NCBI GenBank assembly: GCA_963576565.1
Contig: OY755039.1
Location: 133,568,095-133,632,094 of the forward strand
Reading direction: 5' to 3'
DNA: 64,000 nucleotides
From: Aspidapion aeneum
Taxonomy: Eukaryota > Arthropoda > Insecta > Coleoptera > Brentidae
Position numbers and translations under genes: made by a program
Shown here: positions 44,648 to 56,283 of the stretch, piece by piece
Layout: each line of letters starts with the position of its first letter
How positions within the stretch are numbered: the stretch's first letter is position 1
Notes under the pieces: model-generated
The model's input: the letters and a program-made list of their open reading frames with translations, nothing else
The model's database searches: none
Told to the model about the DNA's origin: nothing

Positions 44648-45941
44648 TATATAACAACCCAACAAACATTTAAAGTTGTAACGACGAAACCCCAACTAGA
44701 AAGAATTTCTTAAAAGTAACCGCAACGTACTCCCGCTACGTCTCAGTATACCATAAAGCGACGTGTTAATTCCCTAAATGGGGAACCAATTTCTGGTTAT
44801 AACTACTTGGCCAAGTGTTTAAAGTCACTGTAGTAACAACTACACTACTACGTCGTAGCCTGGTATCTACTACGTCGTAGAGGCTGTTTTTTTCCGTAAT
44901 GGCATAAAAGTAGCGATGTAGTTGCAAATAATATAATCGTTTCTTTTTGGTAGAATTGTTACACAATATGGTGGACACAACAGTAAACAAACTCGCTAAG
45001 TTTTTTTGTTTGGTTATGGCTATAATGCCTATAATATGTAGTATATATTATCCAAAAGTATGAGAATTTACGAGCAGAGGATCAAAATTCGAGTGCGACG
45101 CAACGTTTTCTGTATAACATGCATTATATATATTGCAAAAAACCGATGCGCCCGTAAAATTGAGCCGTTTTCTGGTAGCTGATGGAATTTTTGTGTTGTG
45201 ATTTTGAAGGTTATGGTTTCATAATCGACACTTAACTCCAACAAATGGTGCTTAAGAAGAGCATTTTTGGTAAGCTTCAACTAATTTGTTTATAAAATAG
45301 TATAGCTATTTAATATGAGCTCATAAAACGACAATAAAAATATTAAATTTTCTTTCTCACAAAAAACATGGCGTCCCAAACTATATTCCCTGATAGTCGA
45401 AAGGGTTACTTGAAAGTGATACTAAGTTACGGCAACGTGTCACGTACGACTTTTGTCGGCATTCCCTTTTAGTTCTAGATAACACACTCGAATTTCTACT
45501 CCTTCGTTGCGGAAACGTATTATTAACTAGCTTTCGCCACTAGAAAACGTCTACAGAGTGATAGGAACCACGCGATAAGTAAAACTACTACCCTCAAGTT
45601 ATTGAGGTGTCGCCACTTGTCATTTTCCGTTTCTGCCAACGACAGCACCACTGCTTAAAGGTTATGTACGAGCGTGAATTTTTGGTAGGTTTTAAAACAA
45701 AAACAAGATAAATTATCCATTATAACAATAAATGAAGTGCCAATAAAAATTGTTTTTCAAAAATGTATGTTGCAGTCGAGAGCATGATCCCTATTCTAGA
45801 ATTTCTAGGAAGTGTTGGTCGAGGAACTAAAAGAGCGTAGTCACATCAATGAAATCAACTTATTGTTACTTTTTTTATTTATGCATTGCTCTCACAATTC
45901 GTATGTAGTATTTTTTATTGTTTTTAAATATTTTCGAATTC
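44648..45941. other. No recognisable feature
   Basis: Noncoding; a small ACTACGTCGTAG repeat occurs near 44850-44880. Confidence 0.4.
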
Positions 45942-45949
45942 TCAATATT

Positions 45950-46293
45950 CAGCGGCGTAGCGTGGGGGGGGGGGCGCGGGGGGTTCGTCGCCCCCCCCCC
46001 GCCCCGAGGGTAGTGGCGCCCTTAGCTTTATTAAGTCGGGCCGGTAACGGCCAATTGAGAGGAAACTAACGACATGAAGACCTTTTTTTTTTTTTGGTCG
46101 CAAGATTCGTGAGAGGTGCCCTTGTGACTTATCGGCCGCCCCCTCACACATGATGACCTTTTTTTTTTTTTTTGGTCGCAAGATTTGTGAGAGGCGCCCT
46201 TTTGACCTTTTTTTTGTTTTTTCATCAGTTTTCAGAGGCGCCCTTTTTAGCTGTCGCCCCCCCCCCCGCCCTTTCGGGCACGCTACGCCGCTG
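45950..46293. mobile_element. hAT-type MITE family A, 344 bp
   Basis: It runs from CAGCGGCGTAGCGTG to CACGCTACGCCGCTG. Flanks are TCAATATT and TTAATATT (8 bp, one mismatch). The GGTCGCAAGATT module occurs twice inside. Confidence 0.9.
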
Positions 46294-48129
46294 TTAATAT
46301 TCATTAATTTTTATTACTATAGAATAGAATAATTCTATTCTATTCTATTTTATTTATTAACCTTTTCGGCTACAAAATTGTAGATAAGACAAGTCAAAAA
46401 ATTTTACAAAAAATATTGCTTAAGGTTTCAAGAAACAACAATTTTTTCTTATAAATAATAAAAAATTATCTAAAATTACATATAAAGTAAACAGAAATAT
46501 ACAAACGTTCATACTGTGATTGTAAAAAGACTAACTATAAGCCCTATAAGTAAAAAAAAACAATCTTTGAGACTTGTTAGATCGCTTAGAAATCCGCATG
46601 TAACTTGTCTTTTTATTAGTCGCAAAGTTACCGCAAATTGCAAAAGATTCTAGATGAAGCCCAAAGAGGTTTATTTTAGGGGCCGTGCATAAATTAGATA
46701 GCCTTCATAAGGGGGTAGATGATAGCCGAAGCGTTACATATAGTGAGGAATGTCATGTTGCGACATCGTTACGTAATTTTTTTTACCAATTAGTTTTAAG
46801 GTTTCTTTTTAATGTTCCTTATTTTGTTACTAGTTTGTTTCTATTTGTTTGTGTTTTACATTATCATTATAGCAAAAAACTAAAAATAAAATATTTTGTT
46901 TTGGAAGAGAGATATATAAAGTTAAAGTCCAGCTCAACACATAAAATGAATCACAGTGAAACACGACACGTCACCTCAAGAGGGTGGCGGCACAAGAGGT
47001 TGGTTTCTCAGCACAAGCCACGAACGACCGTATAAAGACAGTACAAGAATAGAATATCAACAACAAGTAGCGTAAAAGATTAAGGATGGAGATTAAGCAT
47101 GGACTAGGGATTTCTTAAAATCCGTGTGCGTACTCGATATACTTTGGATCAATATTTTGCATTTTGATTGTTTTGCAAAATGGTCAAGCAGACCAACAAT
47201 GGGGTCGAAAACATGGACTGCTCAAGGTAGTTAAAAAAATATTTGAAAATTTATTCCTAATATTCCCATATTATAGGAGTCACAAAAAGTAGGGTTAAGA
47301 ATGGACGCGACCAAGATGTGACTTCAAAAAGTCTACGTTTTCAAAGTAGAAACAGGAAGTAGAGTTTACTTTAAAAGATCGACATTAAAAAAAAGTCAAA
47401 GTAGTTGCCGCTTTTAAGTTGATGCAAAAAGTTATTTTGTCTACATTGTTACATCAGATGTTACTATGATGACACAAACTTTTGTGGTAAAAATTAAAGT
47501 TATAATGTAGTTGTCGGATACACTTGTTTGGGACTCCAATGAAGCTTAACTTTCTAGTGGTATTTACGTAGGATATAAAAGTCATGGCGACTACGAAATA
47601 ACGACTAAAAAGAAAGTAAAACTTTAGTAACATCCTATTGTGGTAGAGAAGACTATCAGAATCGATTATCAAGAAACAATCCTAAGAAGTAGTTTAGAGG
47701 GTCGTTTTTTTGAACATCTACTATTTCATGATACTAAATAGTAGTCACAACTAAAAAGTAACAAATTTTGGTTGGGATCACCACATTTCTACTATAAGAA
47801 AGTAGCAAAGCCTTTAGAACATGTGGCCGCTACTATAAATGTTTGTTGGGAATAGTCATGTAGCGTTAGATACTAAAATGCATTCTTAGGTAATACGGGC
47901 ATTTTTCTAAAAATTAAAAATATATGTTTTTAAAATAGCGTAAAAAATGCTTTTGAAGACAATACATAAGAAAATAGAAAAAATAAAAAAATATTTCACT
48001 AAATATTTTCCAACAGAAAAATCCAGGGGCGTACTTTGATATAAAAAAACAAACAAATTCTTACTTAGAACTAAAAAATACTTTTTAAATAGAAACAAAA
48101 TCTCGAACTTCCATTGTTTTATTTATTTT
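46294..48129. other. No gene recognised; short (TTCTA)n tract at about 46320-46350
   Basis: AT-rich. A 116-codon frame at 46685-47035 has no family signature and low-complexity composition, so it is not called. Confidence 0.4.
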
Positions 48130-48740
48130 AAACACGATGTTAGTAAGTATCTCTAGCCGTTTTCAAGTGAAAACTAAACAATCCAGTCTACAGGCTACTA
48201 CTTATACTACTTGGTGTGCAGTCAGGTGTGACGGCCCGCCCCCTTTTTAAATCCTAAGACTCCTGGTTTCCATGTTTGGTATGTCCACGTTGCTTGGTTG
48301 ACTGAAAACTTCTTTATTCTGCATTATAAACGCAGCTGCAATAAACTTTCGTTTTCGCCAATGCGACTCCTTATGTAATACTTTAGCTTCTGACCACTGA
48401 ATCCTGTGACCATTTATGATCCGCTAACCGGATTTTTCAATACCCCTAAAGGGGTACATTTTAGATATTCATTTACTCGAACCTGAAGAGGACGTTTCGT
48501 TTCATCTACATATGATTTACCACACTCACACGGGATTTGGTAAATTCATTATTCCTTATTATTTGAGGGATTTTCTGGTTTTGTTTTAGTTACAAGACTC
48601 CTTATCGTATTCCCCGATGAAAATACTGTTTTTATTTTCTAGTGTTTGGCTATTCGTCTTATGTTTTCTGAAATCCCTTGAACATATGGAATGTTAATAA
48701 CACCCAACGGATTATTATTTTGGGAATTTGCTACCAAAAA
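48130..48740 (-). pseudogene. Penelope-like element, 3' part with GIY-YIG endonuclease
   Basis: On the minus strand, a linker reads NIPYVQGISENIRRIAKH, a TVFSSGNTIRSL block and then the GIY-YIG-type motif YQIPCECGKSYVDETKRP, followed in another frame by NGHRIQWSEAKVLHKESHWR and KRKFIAAAFIMQNKEVF. These are in the order expected for the end of a Penelope-like ORF. There is at least one frameshift (near 48425) plus stops. The usual Gly of the Y[IV]GET motif is Asp here. The reverse-transcriptase domain is not present. Confidence 0.85.
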
Positions 48741-48879
48741 TGTTACGCGGCTGGTACACCCGGGTATCACATGCCCGACGCAAGTTTACTTCGTAGCACC
48801 AGAGGCAGATTGATACTATACCCGCTTTTTTTAGTGGTCAGGGATTAGAACAAGTGTTGCTTGAGAGTAGGTGGAGGGT

Positions 48880-49201
48880 AAAATTTTTGAATTGTCAAAA
48901 AAATGTCATTTAATGGATTTTGACCAAAATCTAATCAGCTCGTTAGAGTATCGAACACTATTTGACCTAAAAATTTTATGAAAATCGGTTCAACGGTTTA
49001 GGAGCTATCGTGTTACGGACAGAAATAATATACACACACACATACACACACACACAGAGACAAACAGACATCACAACGATATTGCTATAAAGATAGGTCA
49101 AAATACACCCAAGTAACACATTTTCGGCGTTATCCCAAAAATAATTTTTTCGTCGAAACTAATAACTTCTTTACCCATTGCTACGCGGGCTAGGAAGGTA
49201 A
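48880..49201 (+). mobile_element. Repeat family C, left-truncated copy
   Basis: It contains GGTTTAGGAGCTATCGTGTTACGGACAG, a CA tract, CACAACGATATTGCTA and the right end CGCGGGCTAGGAAGGTA. The tail AACACATTTTCGGCG is uninterrupted, unlike the copy at 14 kb. Confidence 0.75.
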
Positions 49202-49224
49202 AAATGGATCTATGACGGATTTGA

Positions 49225-49633
49225 TACCTTCCTAGCTAGCCTATTAGCACACTTCAATTGAAGCATCATAGCTTCAAACCAGTTTTTTGTAAATATCTCG
49301 GAAACTAAAGCTCCTACGAAGTTTTTGGTTATAACACAAATTATTGAGGAAAAAGCTGTCATTAGCATTAATGGATTTTTGGCTTTTAGAGTGTCGAACA
49401 TTATTTTATCTGAAAATTTTATGAAAATCGGTTCAACGGTTTAGGAGCTATCGTGTTACGGACAGAAAAAAAAATACACAAACACATACACACACACAGA
49501 CAAACATCATGACGATATTGCTAGGATAGGTCAATATACACCCAAATAACACATATTCGGCGATATCTCAAAAAAAAAAATTTCGTCGAACACAATAACT
49601 TCTCTAGCCATTACTGCGCGGGCTAGGAAGGTA
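49225..49633 (+). mobile_element. Repeat family C, fullest copy
   Basis: The ends TACCTTCCTAGC and GCTAGGAAGGTA form 12-bp inverted repeats. The interior has GGAAACTAAAGCTCCTACGAAG, TTAGGAGCTATCGTGTTACGG and the CA tract. GGATCTATGACGGATTTG precedes it, as in other copies, so the unit may extend about 20 bp further left. Confidence 0.75.
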
Positions 49634-50043
49634 AAGCTATATATATATATATATAGCTACATTATGGTTTGTGTTGTTCAGGGGATTATTTTCGCGGATA
49701 TGGGTAAAAATTACATTATACATTAATCGTGTAAGCCCATAAATTGGCAGAATATTTGAAACAGCACTAAAACATTTTTTGATTATAATAAATCACAAAA
49801 ATATTGGAAAACTCCAAAATAGTCATTTTTAAAAACGCATTTTTTTCTCGACTCTTAAAACTTTACAAATGGTCTAACCTGAGAACAAAAAACTTGTGTA
49901 CAGAAGGTATTTGAACGTATTGTCTCTACATTAATAGTATAGACAATATCATCAGCGACATTCCATCCAACTTGGTAAATGACATATTATTAAATTGTCC
50001 AAATCAAGCTAGTTTTAGTTCTTTTAAATTAGTTGATAAGGAT

Positions 50044-52888
50044 ATATATATATTTATCGGTTTCACAACGTTCTACGTCTTCCGATACCCAATCTCCACT
50101 CGTTTCTGTTTGCCCATAATTCATCATCTAGGCCTCTTATTCTTATTTCACGGTCTATTCCTTCTCTCCAGCTTGTCCTTGGCCGTCCTCGTTTTCTTCG
50201 GCCAGTTGGTTTCCATTGTAGTATTTGTTTAGGTAGTCTTTCGTCATTCATTCTTTGTACATGTCCGTACCACACCAGTTGTTTTGTTCTTATATCATCC
50301 ACTAAAGTACGTTCACCTACTGTCATAATTTCTCTTATTCTTTGATTTGTAACTCTTTCTCTTTTTGATTTCCCTGCTGCTCTTCTCCAATAGTCCATCT
50401 CCGTAGCGGAAAGCATTTTTTCTGTTCTATCCTTGATTGGCCATACTTCTGAGCCGTATGTAATAATACTTTTTATAATGGTGTTATATATAAGCTTTTT
50501 GTTATGTTTTGATATACTTTGGTCCCAAATTATTCCATTTAATAAAGTTATTGCTTTTCTTCCTTGTACGTTTCGATCTTTTATAGCTTTGTCTAGTGTT
50601 CCGTCAGCTGTAATTTTTAGACCTAAGTATTTATACTCATCACAGGAGTGAATTCGCTGCCCGGTATTTAAGATTAGATCCTGTTTCATTCCACCGATAC
50701 ACATATACTCTGTCTTATTGAGATTAACCTCTAGTCCCCACTTATTGTACTCTTCTATTAGTTTTCGTGTCATATATTCGAGGTCGTCATAATCCTGAGC
50801 CACTACTATCTGATCATCGGCGAAACATAAAGTATACAAGGTGGTTTCGTCCAACGGAATTCCCATGTTTTGGCATTTTCTCTTCCATACTTTAAGGACT
50901 TGTTCCAAGTATATCTTGAAGAGCGTAGGCGAGATACAGCAACCTTGTTTAAGACCTTTATTTACTTGAAAGCCTTTGGTTAGTTTTGCTTTTATTTTAA
51001 CTTTTGCCTTACTATTGCGGTATAACTCTTGGATGGCCTTAATTAGTTGTACGCTTATGTTTGTGTTTTCCAACGCTTTCCAAAGTAGATTTAGTGGTAT
51101 ACTATCATATGCCTTCTGCAAATCCACGTAAAGCAGATGCAGCTCTTGACCGTATGCCATTTTCTTTTCAATAACTTGGGTTATACAAAAGAGATGATCT
51201 GAAGTCGATCTACCCGCCCTGAAACCAGCTTGTTCTTCTGCCTCCATGTCTTTATATTCGCTCTCTACTTTATTTCTTATTATTTTACCGTATATTCTGC
51301 TTAGCGTACTAGTCACAGATATACCTCTATAATTGTCACATATATCTTTCCTTCCTTTTTTGTGTATTGTGGATATATATGACGTTTTCCACTCAGTTGG
51401 GACTACAGTTCCATTTAAATATTTTTGGAAAAGATTCCGTAATCTCCAAAACAGTTCTTCAGTGCCATATTTAATAAGTTCGGCTGGGATATTTCCGGGT
51501 CCGGCAGATTTACCGCTTTTTAAGGTTGTGCACACGTTTTTGACCTCAGAGATTGTGAGGGGTACTGGAGATCCCATCGTTCTAATTATATTGTCTCTTG
51601 CGTCTTCCTTGAATTCTGCTCTATCTTCAGTTAAAAGTTTTTTAAAATGCTCATCCCATTCTTTGTCTGGTATTGGTGAAATGATATCTCTGCATGTTAC
51701 TTTTTTAATCGATCTTATAGTTTTCCAGCTTTCGGTACTTCTCCTACCTCCTAAGTAAGAATCTATTTTCTGACACTTTTGCGTCCACGAATGATTTTTC
51801 TTATCACTGATCATTCTTCTCACCTTTGATTGCGCGATTTTGTATTCTTGTCTGCTTCTATCTGTCTTTTGGGATAAGTAGGTGTGATATAATTTCCTTT
51901 TTTCCTCTATTTCTCTCTCAATCTCAGCATCCCACCAGTATGGTTTTCTTCTTTTAGAAGTTTCTTCCACTAATCCTAGTGCTTCTTTTGCAGCTTGGTG
52001 GATGCTTAATGTAATACATTCGTATTCCTCATCTGGGGTTTCACCTGAACTTGTATTAAGTTTTTCGTTCAGTCTCTTTTTGTATAAGTTTTTTACGCTG
52101 TCATGTTCTAGGCTTAGTAGATTATATTTACAGTGATCAATTTCTTCAATCACTGTATCATCAAGATGTTGTTGATGGAGGCTTCGGCCTTGATATGGAA
52201 AGAGAATTTTGGTCTCCAGAAAATAGTGATCACTTCCGCATGTTGATCCACGCTTTGTTCTGACATCTTGAATTTTTAGTTTTGTCTTTTGTTTAGTGAT
52301 AAGATAATCAATGACGGATTTCAGGTTTTGTGAGGGTTTGGTCCAGGTATATTTGTGTATTTCCTTATGTTGAAAAAAACCGTTTTGGATTTTTAGGTTT
52401 AATTGCTCACATACTGTAATTAGCCGGTTTCCATTGTCATTAACAAGATTTTCTCCATATTGGCCAACTGTCAGATCATTAACTCTGTTACCGGTTCTAC
52501 TATTTAAATCTCCCAATATGACAATTTCTCTAGATGCACTTACTGCTGATATTTCATTGTGTATTTCTTCAAAAAAATTGTCTTTCACGGCTACATTTGC
52601 ATCGTCGTTATACGCATAGATTCCAAAAATCGTAAGTCTCATTCCTTTTATTGTTATATTCATTTTAATTAGCCTTTCATTGACTGCTTCCCAGTTGGTG
52701 ATAAATTTTCTAAATCTTTTGTTGACCAAAATAGATACTCCTTGTTGGGCATGTTTTTCTTTTGCCACTCCGCTATAGAAATGGTCATATTGTCCTAGGT
52801 TTTCAGATCCTTTTCCTTTCTTTTTCGTTTCTGTTAGTACAGCAAGGTCTACCTTCATTCTGCTGCACTCATGTACTATTTCATTCAT
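50044..52888 (-). mobile_element. RTE-type LINE, 2.8 kb, inserted in the CR1/Jockey-group LINE
   Basis: TAGTTGATAAGGAT stands at 50030-50043 and 52888-52901, a 14-bp target duplication inside the host LINE ORF. The antisense LINE begins at the right border and ends at the left with an AT microsatellite tail (TATATATATTTAT), as RTE elements often do. It is 5'-truncated within the endonuclease. Confidence 0.92.
50063..52888 (-). CDS. RTE-type endonuclease/reverse transcriptase, long uninterrupted frame
   Basis: From the first in-element ATG (52888) the frame is open for 941 codons. Upstream ATG 52936 lies in the other LINE and is not used. The APE-type endonuclease lacks its first strand but keeps LAVLTETKKKGKG, ILGDLNSRTGNRVND and the SDHY motif. 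Reverse transcriptase follows with SGKSAGPGNIPAELIKYG, DNYRGISVTSTLSRIYGKI, YVDLQKAYDSIP, QGCCISPTLFKIY and FADD at residues 689-692. The C-terminus has WYGHVQRMNDERLPKQIL and GRRKRGRPRTSWREGIDRE, the RTE pattern. The intact frame suggests a young copy, but the missing N-terminus should disable target cleavage. Confidence 0.9.
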   Translation of the reverse strand: MNEIVHECSRMKVDLAVLTETKKKGKGSENLGQYDHFYSGVAKEKHAQQGVSILVNKRFRKFITNWEAVNERLIKMNITIKGMRLTIFGIYAYNDDANVAVKDNFFEEIHNEISAVSASREIVILGDLNSRTGNRVNDLTVGQYGENLVNDNGNRLITVCEQLNLKIQNGFFQHKEIHKYTWTKPSQNLKSVIDYLITKQKTKLKIQDVRTKRGSTCGSDHYFLETKILFPYQGRSLHQQHLDDTVIEEIDHCKYNLLSLEHDSVKNLYKKRLNEKLNTSSGETPDEEYECITLSIHQAAKEALGLVEETSKRRKPYWWDAEIEREIEEKRKLYHTYLSQKTDRSRQEYKIAQSKVRRMISDKKNHSWTQKCQKIDSYLGGRRSTESWKTIRSIKKVTCRDIISPIPDKEWDEHFKKLLTEDRAEFKEDARDNIIRTMGSPVPLTISEVKNVCTTLKSGKSAGPGNIPAELIKYGTEELFWRLRNLFQKYLNGTVVPTEWKTSYISTIHKKGRKDICDNYRGISVTSTLSRIYGKIIRNKVESEYKDMEAEEQAGFRAGRSTSDHLFCITQVIEKKMAYGQELHLLYVDLQKAYDSIPLNLLWKALENTNISVQLIKAIQELYRNSKAKVKIKAKLTKGFQVNKGLKQGCCISPTLFKIYLEQVLKVWKRKCQNMGIPLDETTLYTLCFADDQIVVAQDYDDLEYMTRKLIEEYNKWGLEVNLNKTEYMCIGGMKQDLILNTGQRIHSCDEYKYLGLKITADGTLDKAIKDRNVQGRKAITLLNGIIWDQSISKHNKKLIYNTIIKSIITYGSEVWPIKDRTEKMLSATEMDYWRRAAGKSKRERVTNQRIREIMTVGERTLVDDIRTKQLVWYGHVQRMNDERLPKQILQWKPTGRRKRGRPRTSWREGIDREIRIRGLDDELWANRNEWRLGIGRRRTL

Positions 52889-54710
52889 AGTTGATAAGGA
52901 TGCATTGTGCAAAATTGTAATGTCACTAAAAAACAAAAACAGTCATGATGATCTAAGCGTTGAGTTAATTAAAAACATATATCGAACAATTGAAGCACCA
53001 CTAATCAACTTAATTAATAGTTCGTTGGAGCAGGATGTTTTCCCAGATCCCTTAAAATTTTCTACAGAAATACCAATTCAGAAAAAGCCAGACTCAACTG
53101 AAGCATCCAACTTTCGTCCAATTAATACACTTCCTGCAATAGAGAAAATTCTTGAAAAAGTAGTATATGCACAACTATTGGAATATGTGAATGCAAATGA
53201 CATTATTACTGAAAGACAATCTAGCTTTAGAAACGAGCATAGCTGTGAAACTGCCATACAATATGTTATAGATGAAATAAAGATCAAATATGATGAAGGA
53301 TATAACATACTCGCTGTATTCTTGGACTTACAGAGAGCTTTTGAAACTGTGGATAGAAGTAGATTAATTAAGAAACTTAAAGATATTGGCATTTCAGGTC
53401 AAGTGCTTGAATGGTTCAAAAGTTATCTGACAGATCGTAAGCAACAAACAAAGGTTAAAGGGGTAAAATCAACAGGTCTGGCTAATGAACATGGTGTACC
53501 ACAGGGTAGTGTGTTGGGTCCACTATTGTTCATTATCTATGTTAATATGATTTACCTGACATAATACAATCAGATGATATGGATCTGCACAATTTTGCTG
53601 ACGATGGTTTTATTTATGTTTTCTCTAAGGATCTGGATTTGCTTATTCAAAATACTAATCTGGTCTTGGAAAAAGTAAACCAATATGCATCTACAAATCT
53701 ACTAAAAATTAATATTAATAAGACTAAATATATGCTCTTTACCACATTTAATAATAGAAGGCTTTTTATTGGAAATAATTATTCAGTAAAAATAGGCGAC
53801 AAGTGCTTAGAGGAAGTTGAGAAGATGAAATATTTGGGTGTCATTCTTAACAATAAATTAACACTTAAAGATCACTGCAACTCTCTGGTTTCGAAAATAA
53901 CTTTTAAAGTAAATTATCTGAGACGTTGTTCACTGTCATTATCGGTTTGGTCTAGACTGGTGGTGTTTAATACTATAGTACTCCCCCATTTCAACTATTG
54001 CTCTACTATTACTTATCTAATGAACCAAAATGAAATCCAGCGGTTGCAAATACTACAGAACAGGTGTATGAGAATTATTCTCTCCTGCAATAAATACACT
54101 CCAATTAAAGTCATGCAAAGGGCATTACAATGGCTTCCGGTGGGTATGTTAGGTTTAATGTACTGGTTTTTATATTCAAGATTAAGATTGGCCATGCTCC
54201 GCCATATCTCTTAAGAAAAATGACATATAACCATCAAATACATAATCACAATACAAGGCGGCAGAATGATTTTTATATTCAGCATCGAAACAGCACAATG
54301 GCCACAAGGTCTGTTTTTTTCCAGGGCATGAATGACTTTAATAAGTTACCAGATGATATTAAACAATGTACAACTTTAAATAGCTTCAAAACAGTTAAAA
54401 ATTAATTTATTAGGTAAAATTGGTATTGTTCATGAAGAATAATTTTTTTAATCTCTTTCTATCTGGTTAGAATATAGCGATACACATAGAAAGTGAAAAC
54501 ATATTATATATATTATATCTACCTACCAAATATTAATAATATTATCACATAGTCAGTGTTTAACCGTTTTTGTCATATATTAAATTTATGAATGTTTGTA
54601 TTTACATTTTTTTAGAATAGTGAGTTTTGTACTGTTTGACTTATTGATTGTGAACTTTGTACTATTTGATTTATTGATTAGCTTTTGCTAAATAAATAAA
54701 TAAATAAAAT

Positions 54711-55343
54711 TAAAATAGTATTGTCTATTTTTGCCGTCCCATTATTTAAAATTCACCCTGTATGTCTCTATTTACTATATCTCTTTCTAAAAGTTATACT
54801 AATACTAACCGGGGACGTAAAACAAACTGCGTAGCAATTATGCGTGTTCGCATCCCGAACGGCACACGCCGCACAACAATCGCGCGAGGAGAGATTTGGC
54901 AACAATATCACGGATGACAGGTCGGTGATGGATCGCCATCGCTGTATATTGTATACGTCAAGAAGGCTCAAGAAGGGGTTGCCTTTTGTGAATGCATGGA
55001 GTATAGATAGAGAAAAACCCATAAGCCTAAAAAAAGCAGTTGGGTTGAATACTATTTTGAATTAAATCATCGGCGTATATAGAATTGATTTTTGGGGGGG
55101 GGGGGAAGCAGAGGAAAACAAGAATATTTAAGAAATCATAAATATTAGGTATTATATAGGTGAGTGCGCTATAACTTTGGACCAAAGCAGCCGATTTTCG
55201 AAAATTTTCGCTCCTTTTATAGACATAAGATGAAAATTTGTTGGCGCGAGTTAACATTTGACATGTGTCAAAAATCTAAGTTTGCGCAGAGCTTTAAAAA
55301 ATATGTAAATTTTGACCCTGTACTTGATTTTTGGTCAACGAGG
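54711..55343. other. No recognisable feature
   Basis: A more GC-balanced patch at about 54835-54990 has no identified coding match. Confidence 0.4.
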
Positions 55344-55531
55344 CATGGGCGCACCCAGGGGGGGGGCCCGGGGCCCGGCCTCCCCCCCAAGCCTTAGATT
55401 TTTTCACATATTTTCGACATACTTCAGAAAAAAAACACAAAAAATAGCTTAAAATTCGACATCATGAGGCTTCGCCCCACCCCAAGAGGTCTCAGCCCCC
55501 CCCCCAAGAAATATTCCGGGGTGCGCCACTG
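55344..55531. mobile_element. MITE family B, 188 bp
   Basis: It runs from CATGGGCGCACC to GGTGCGCCACTG. Flanks AACGAGG and AATGAGG are a 7-bp direct repeat with one mismatch. The interior resembles the copy at 7289 (CACATATTTTCGACATACTTC, AAAATAGCTTAAAATTCGAC). Confidence 0.82.
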
Positions 55532-55890
55532 AATGAGGCACAGCGCCCCATGCTTTCTTCCTTGAATCACGTAACAGGAACAAAGAACAAAAAAAAACTA
55601 AAACATACATAAATAACTAAAACCGACGAAATACTATTTTACTTTAAAGTTAAGGTTCAACGGTCAACTTTGTACCATTTCGGGGAGGGGCCATGGCCCC
55701 TGGATCCCCCATATATACGCCGGTGGATTAAGTAAAAACTTTTTGTTGCCCCGCGTTTGCAGAACAAATAAATTCATCGGACGAAATTTGTGTTTTATTT
55801 AAATTGTCTTTTTGAGGATACAGTGTGGTAACAAAGTACGTATGTAGCCAAACTCTAGAAGTATTACTCCTTATTTATAAAATTTTAATA
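55532..55890. other. No recognisable feature
   Basis: Noncoding; CCCCCATATATACGCC near 55710 looks like an isolated MITE end. Confidence 0.4.
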
Positions 55891-56047
55891 CAGTGAAACC
55901 TCTCCTTCCGGACACATCTATTAAGCGGACACTCCCTTTAGCCGGACAAATTTGTTAGAACTAATATTTCTTTACATGTAAAATTCACTCCTATAACCGG
56001 ACACTCTAATAACCGGACGGGGACAATTTTTTTTGGTTAAAAAATTA
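55891..56047 (+). mobile_element. pogo/Tigger-type element, left-end fragment
   Basis: CAGTGAAACCTCTCCTTCCGG, GCGGACACTCCC and ACCGGACACTCTAATAACCGG match the left 150 bp of the copy at 14561. TA precedes it. Sequence diverges after about 56047. Confidence 0.8.
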
Positions 56048-56087
56048 ATTAAAAAGATAACAGTACCGCTTCTGTTAATTTTAGTAG

Positions 56088-56264
56088 TTAATTTTAGTAT
56101 CCTTATTCCAAATTATGTTAGTCATGACATGATGTGACACGACATATAAACCTTGTTGTCGTTACCGGTTGTCATTTTGAGCGTCATTAAAAAAAAATAT
56201 TTGTCATTGTCACTGTTTATACATGGGGACTAACATAGTTCGAAATAAGGACACTGAAATTAAC
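56088..56264. repeat. Small inverted-repeat element, arms about 36 bp
   Basis: TTTTAGTATCCTTATTCCAA..TATGTTAGTC at the left pairs with GACTAACATAGTTCGAAATAAGGACACTGAAA at the right, with several mismatches. Confidence 0.55.
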
Positions 56265-56283
56265 ACAAAAGTGGTAATGTTAT

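Larger units (their letters stand above)
49930..54710 (+). pseudogene. CR1/Jockey-group LINE ORF2, 5'-truncated, interrupted by an RTE LINE
   Basis: The first piece (about 49930-50043) codes for the region before reverse transcriptase (NSIDNIISDIPSNLVND, FSSFKLVDKD). The frame resumes at 52902 after the RTE insertion with its duplicated target. Next come reverse-transcriptase motifs (NFRPINTLPAIEKILEKVV, VFLDLQRAFETVDR, GVPQGSVLGPLLF), a frameshift near 53548, the catalytic NFADDGF after 53579, a second frameshift near 54145 and the C-terminal end at TAA 54403-54405. The 3' end is a (AAAT)n-like tail at about 54690-54710. Endonuclease is absent. Confidence 0.85.

Noticed and set aside
46685..47035. 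116-codon frame as a small host gene
   Set aside because: No domain, no clear codon preference, and poly-T/hydrophobic low complexity; weak evidence.
52905..52936. Start of the RTE ORF at 52936
   Set aside because: That ATG lies in the flanking CR1/Jockey-group LINE beyond the target duplication; the first in-element ATG is at 52888.
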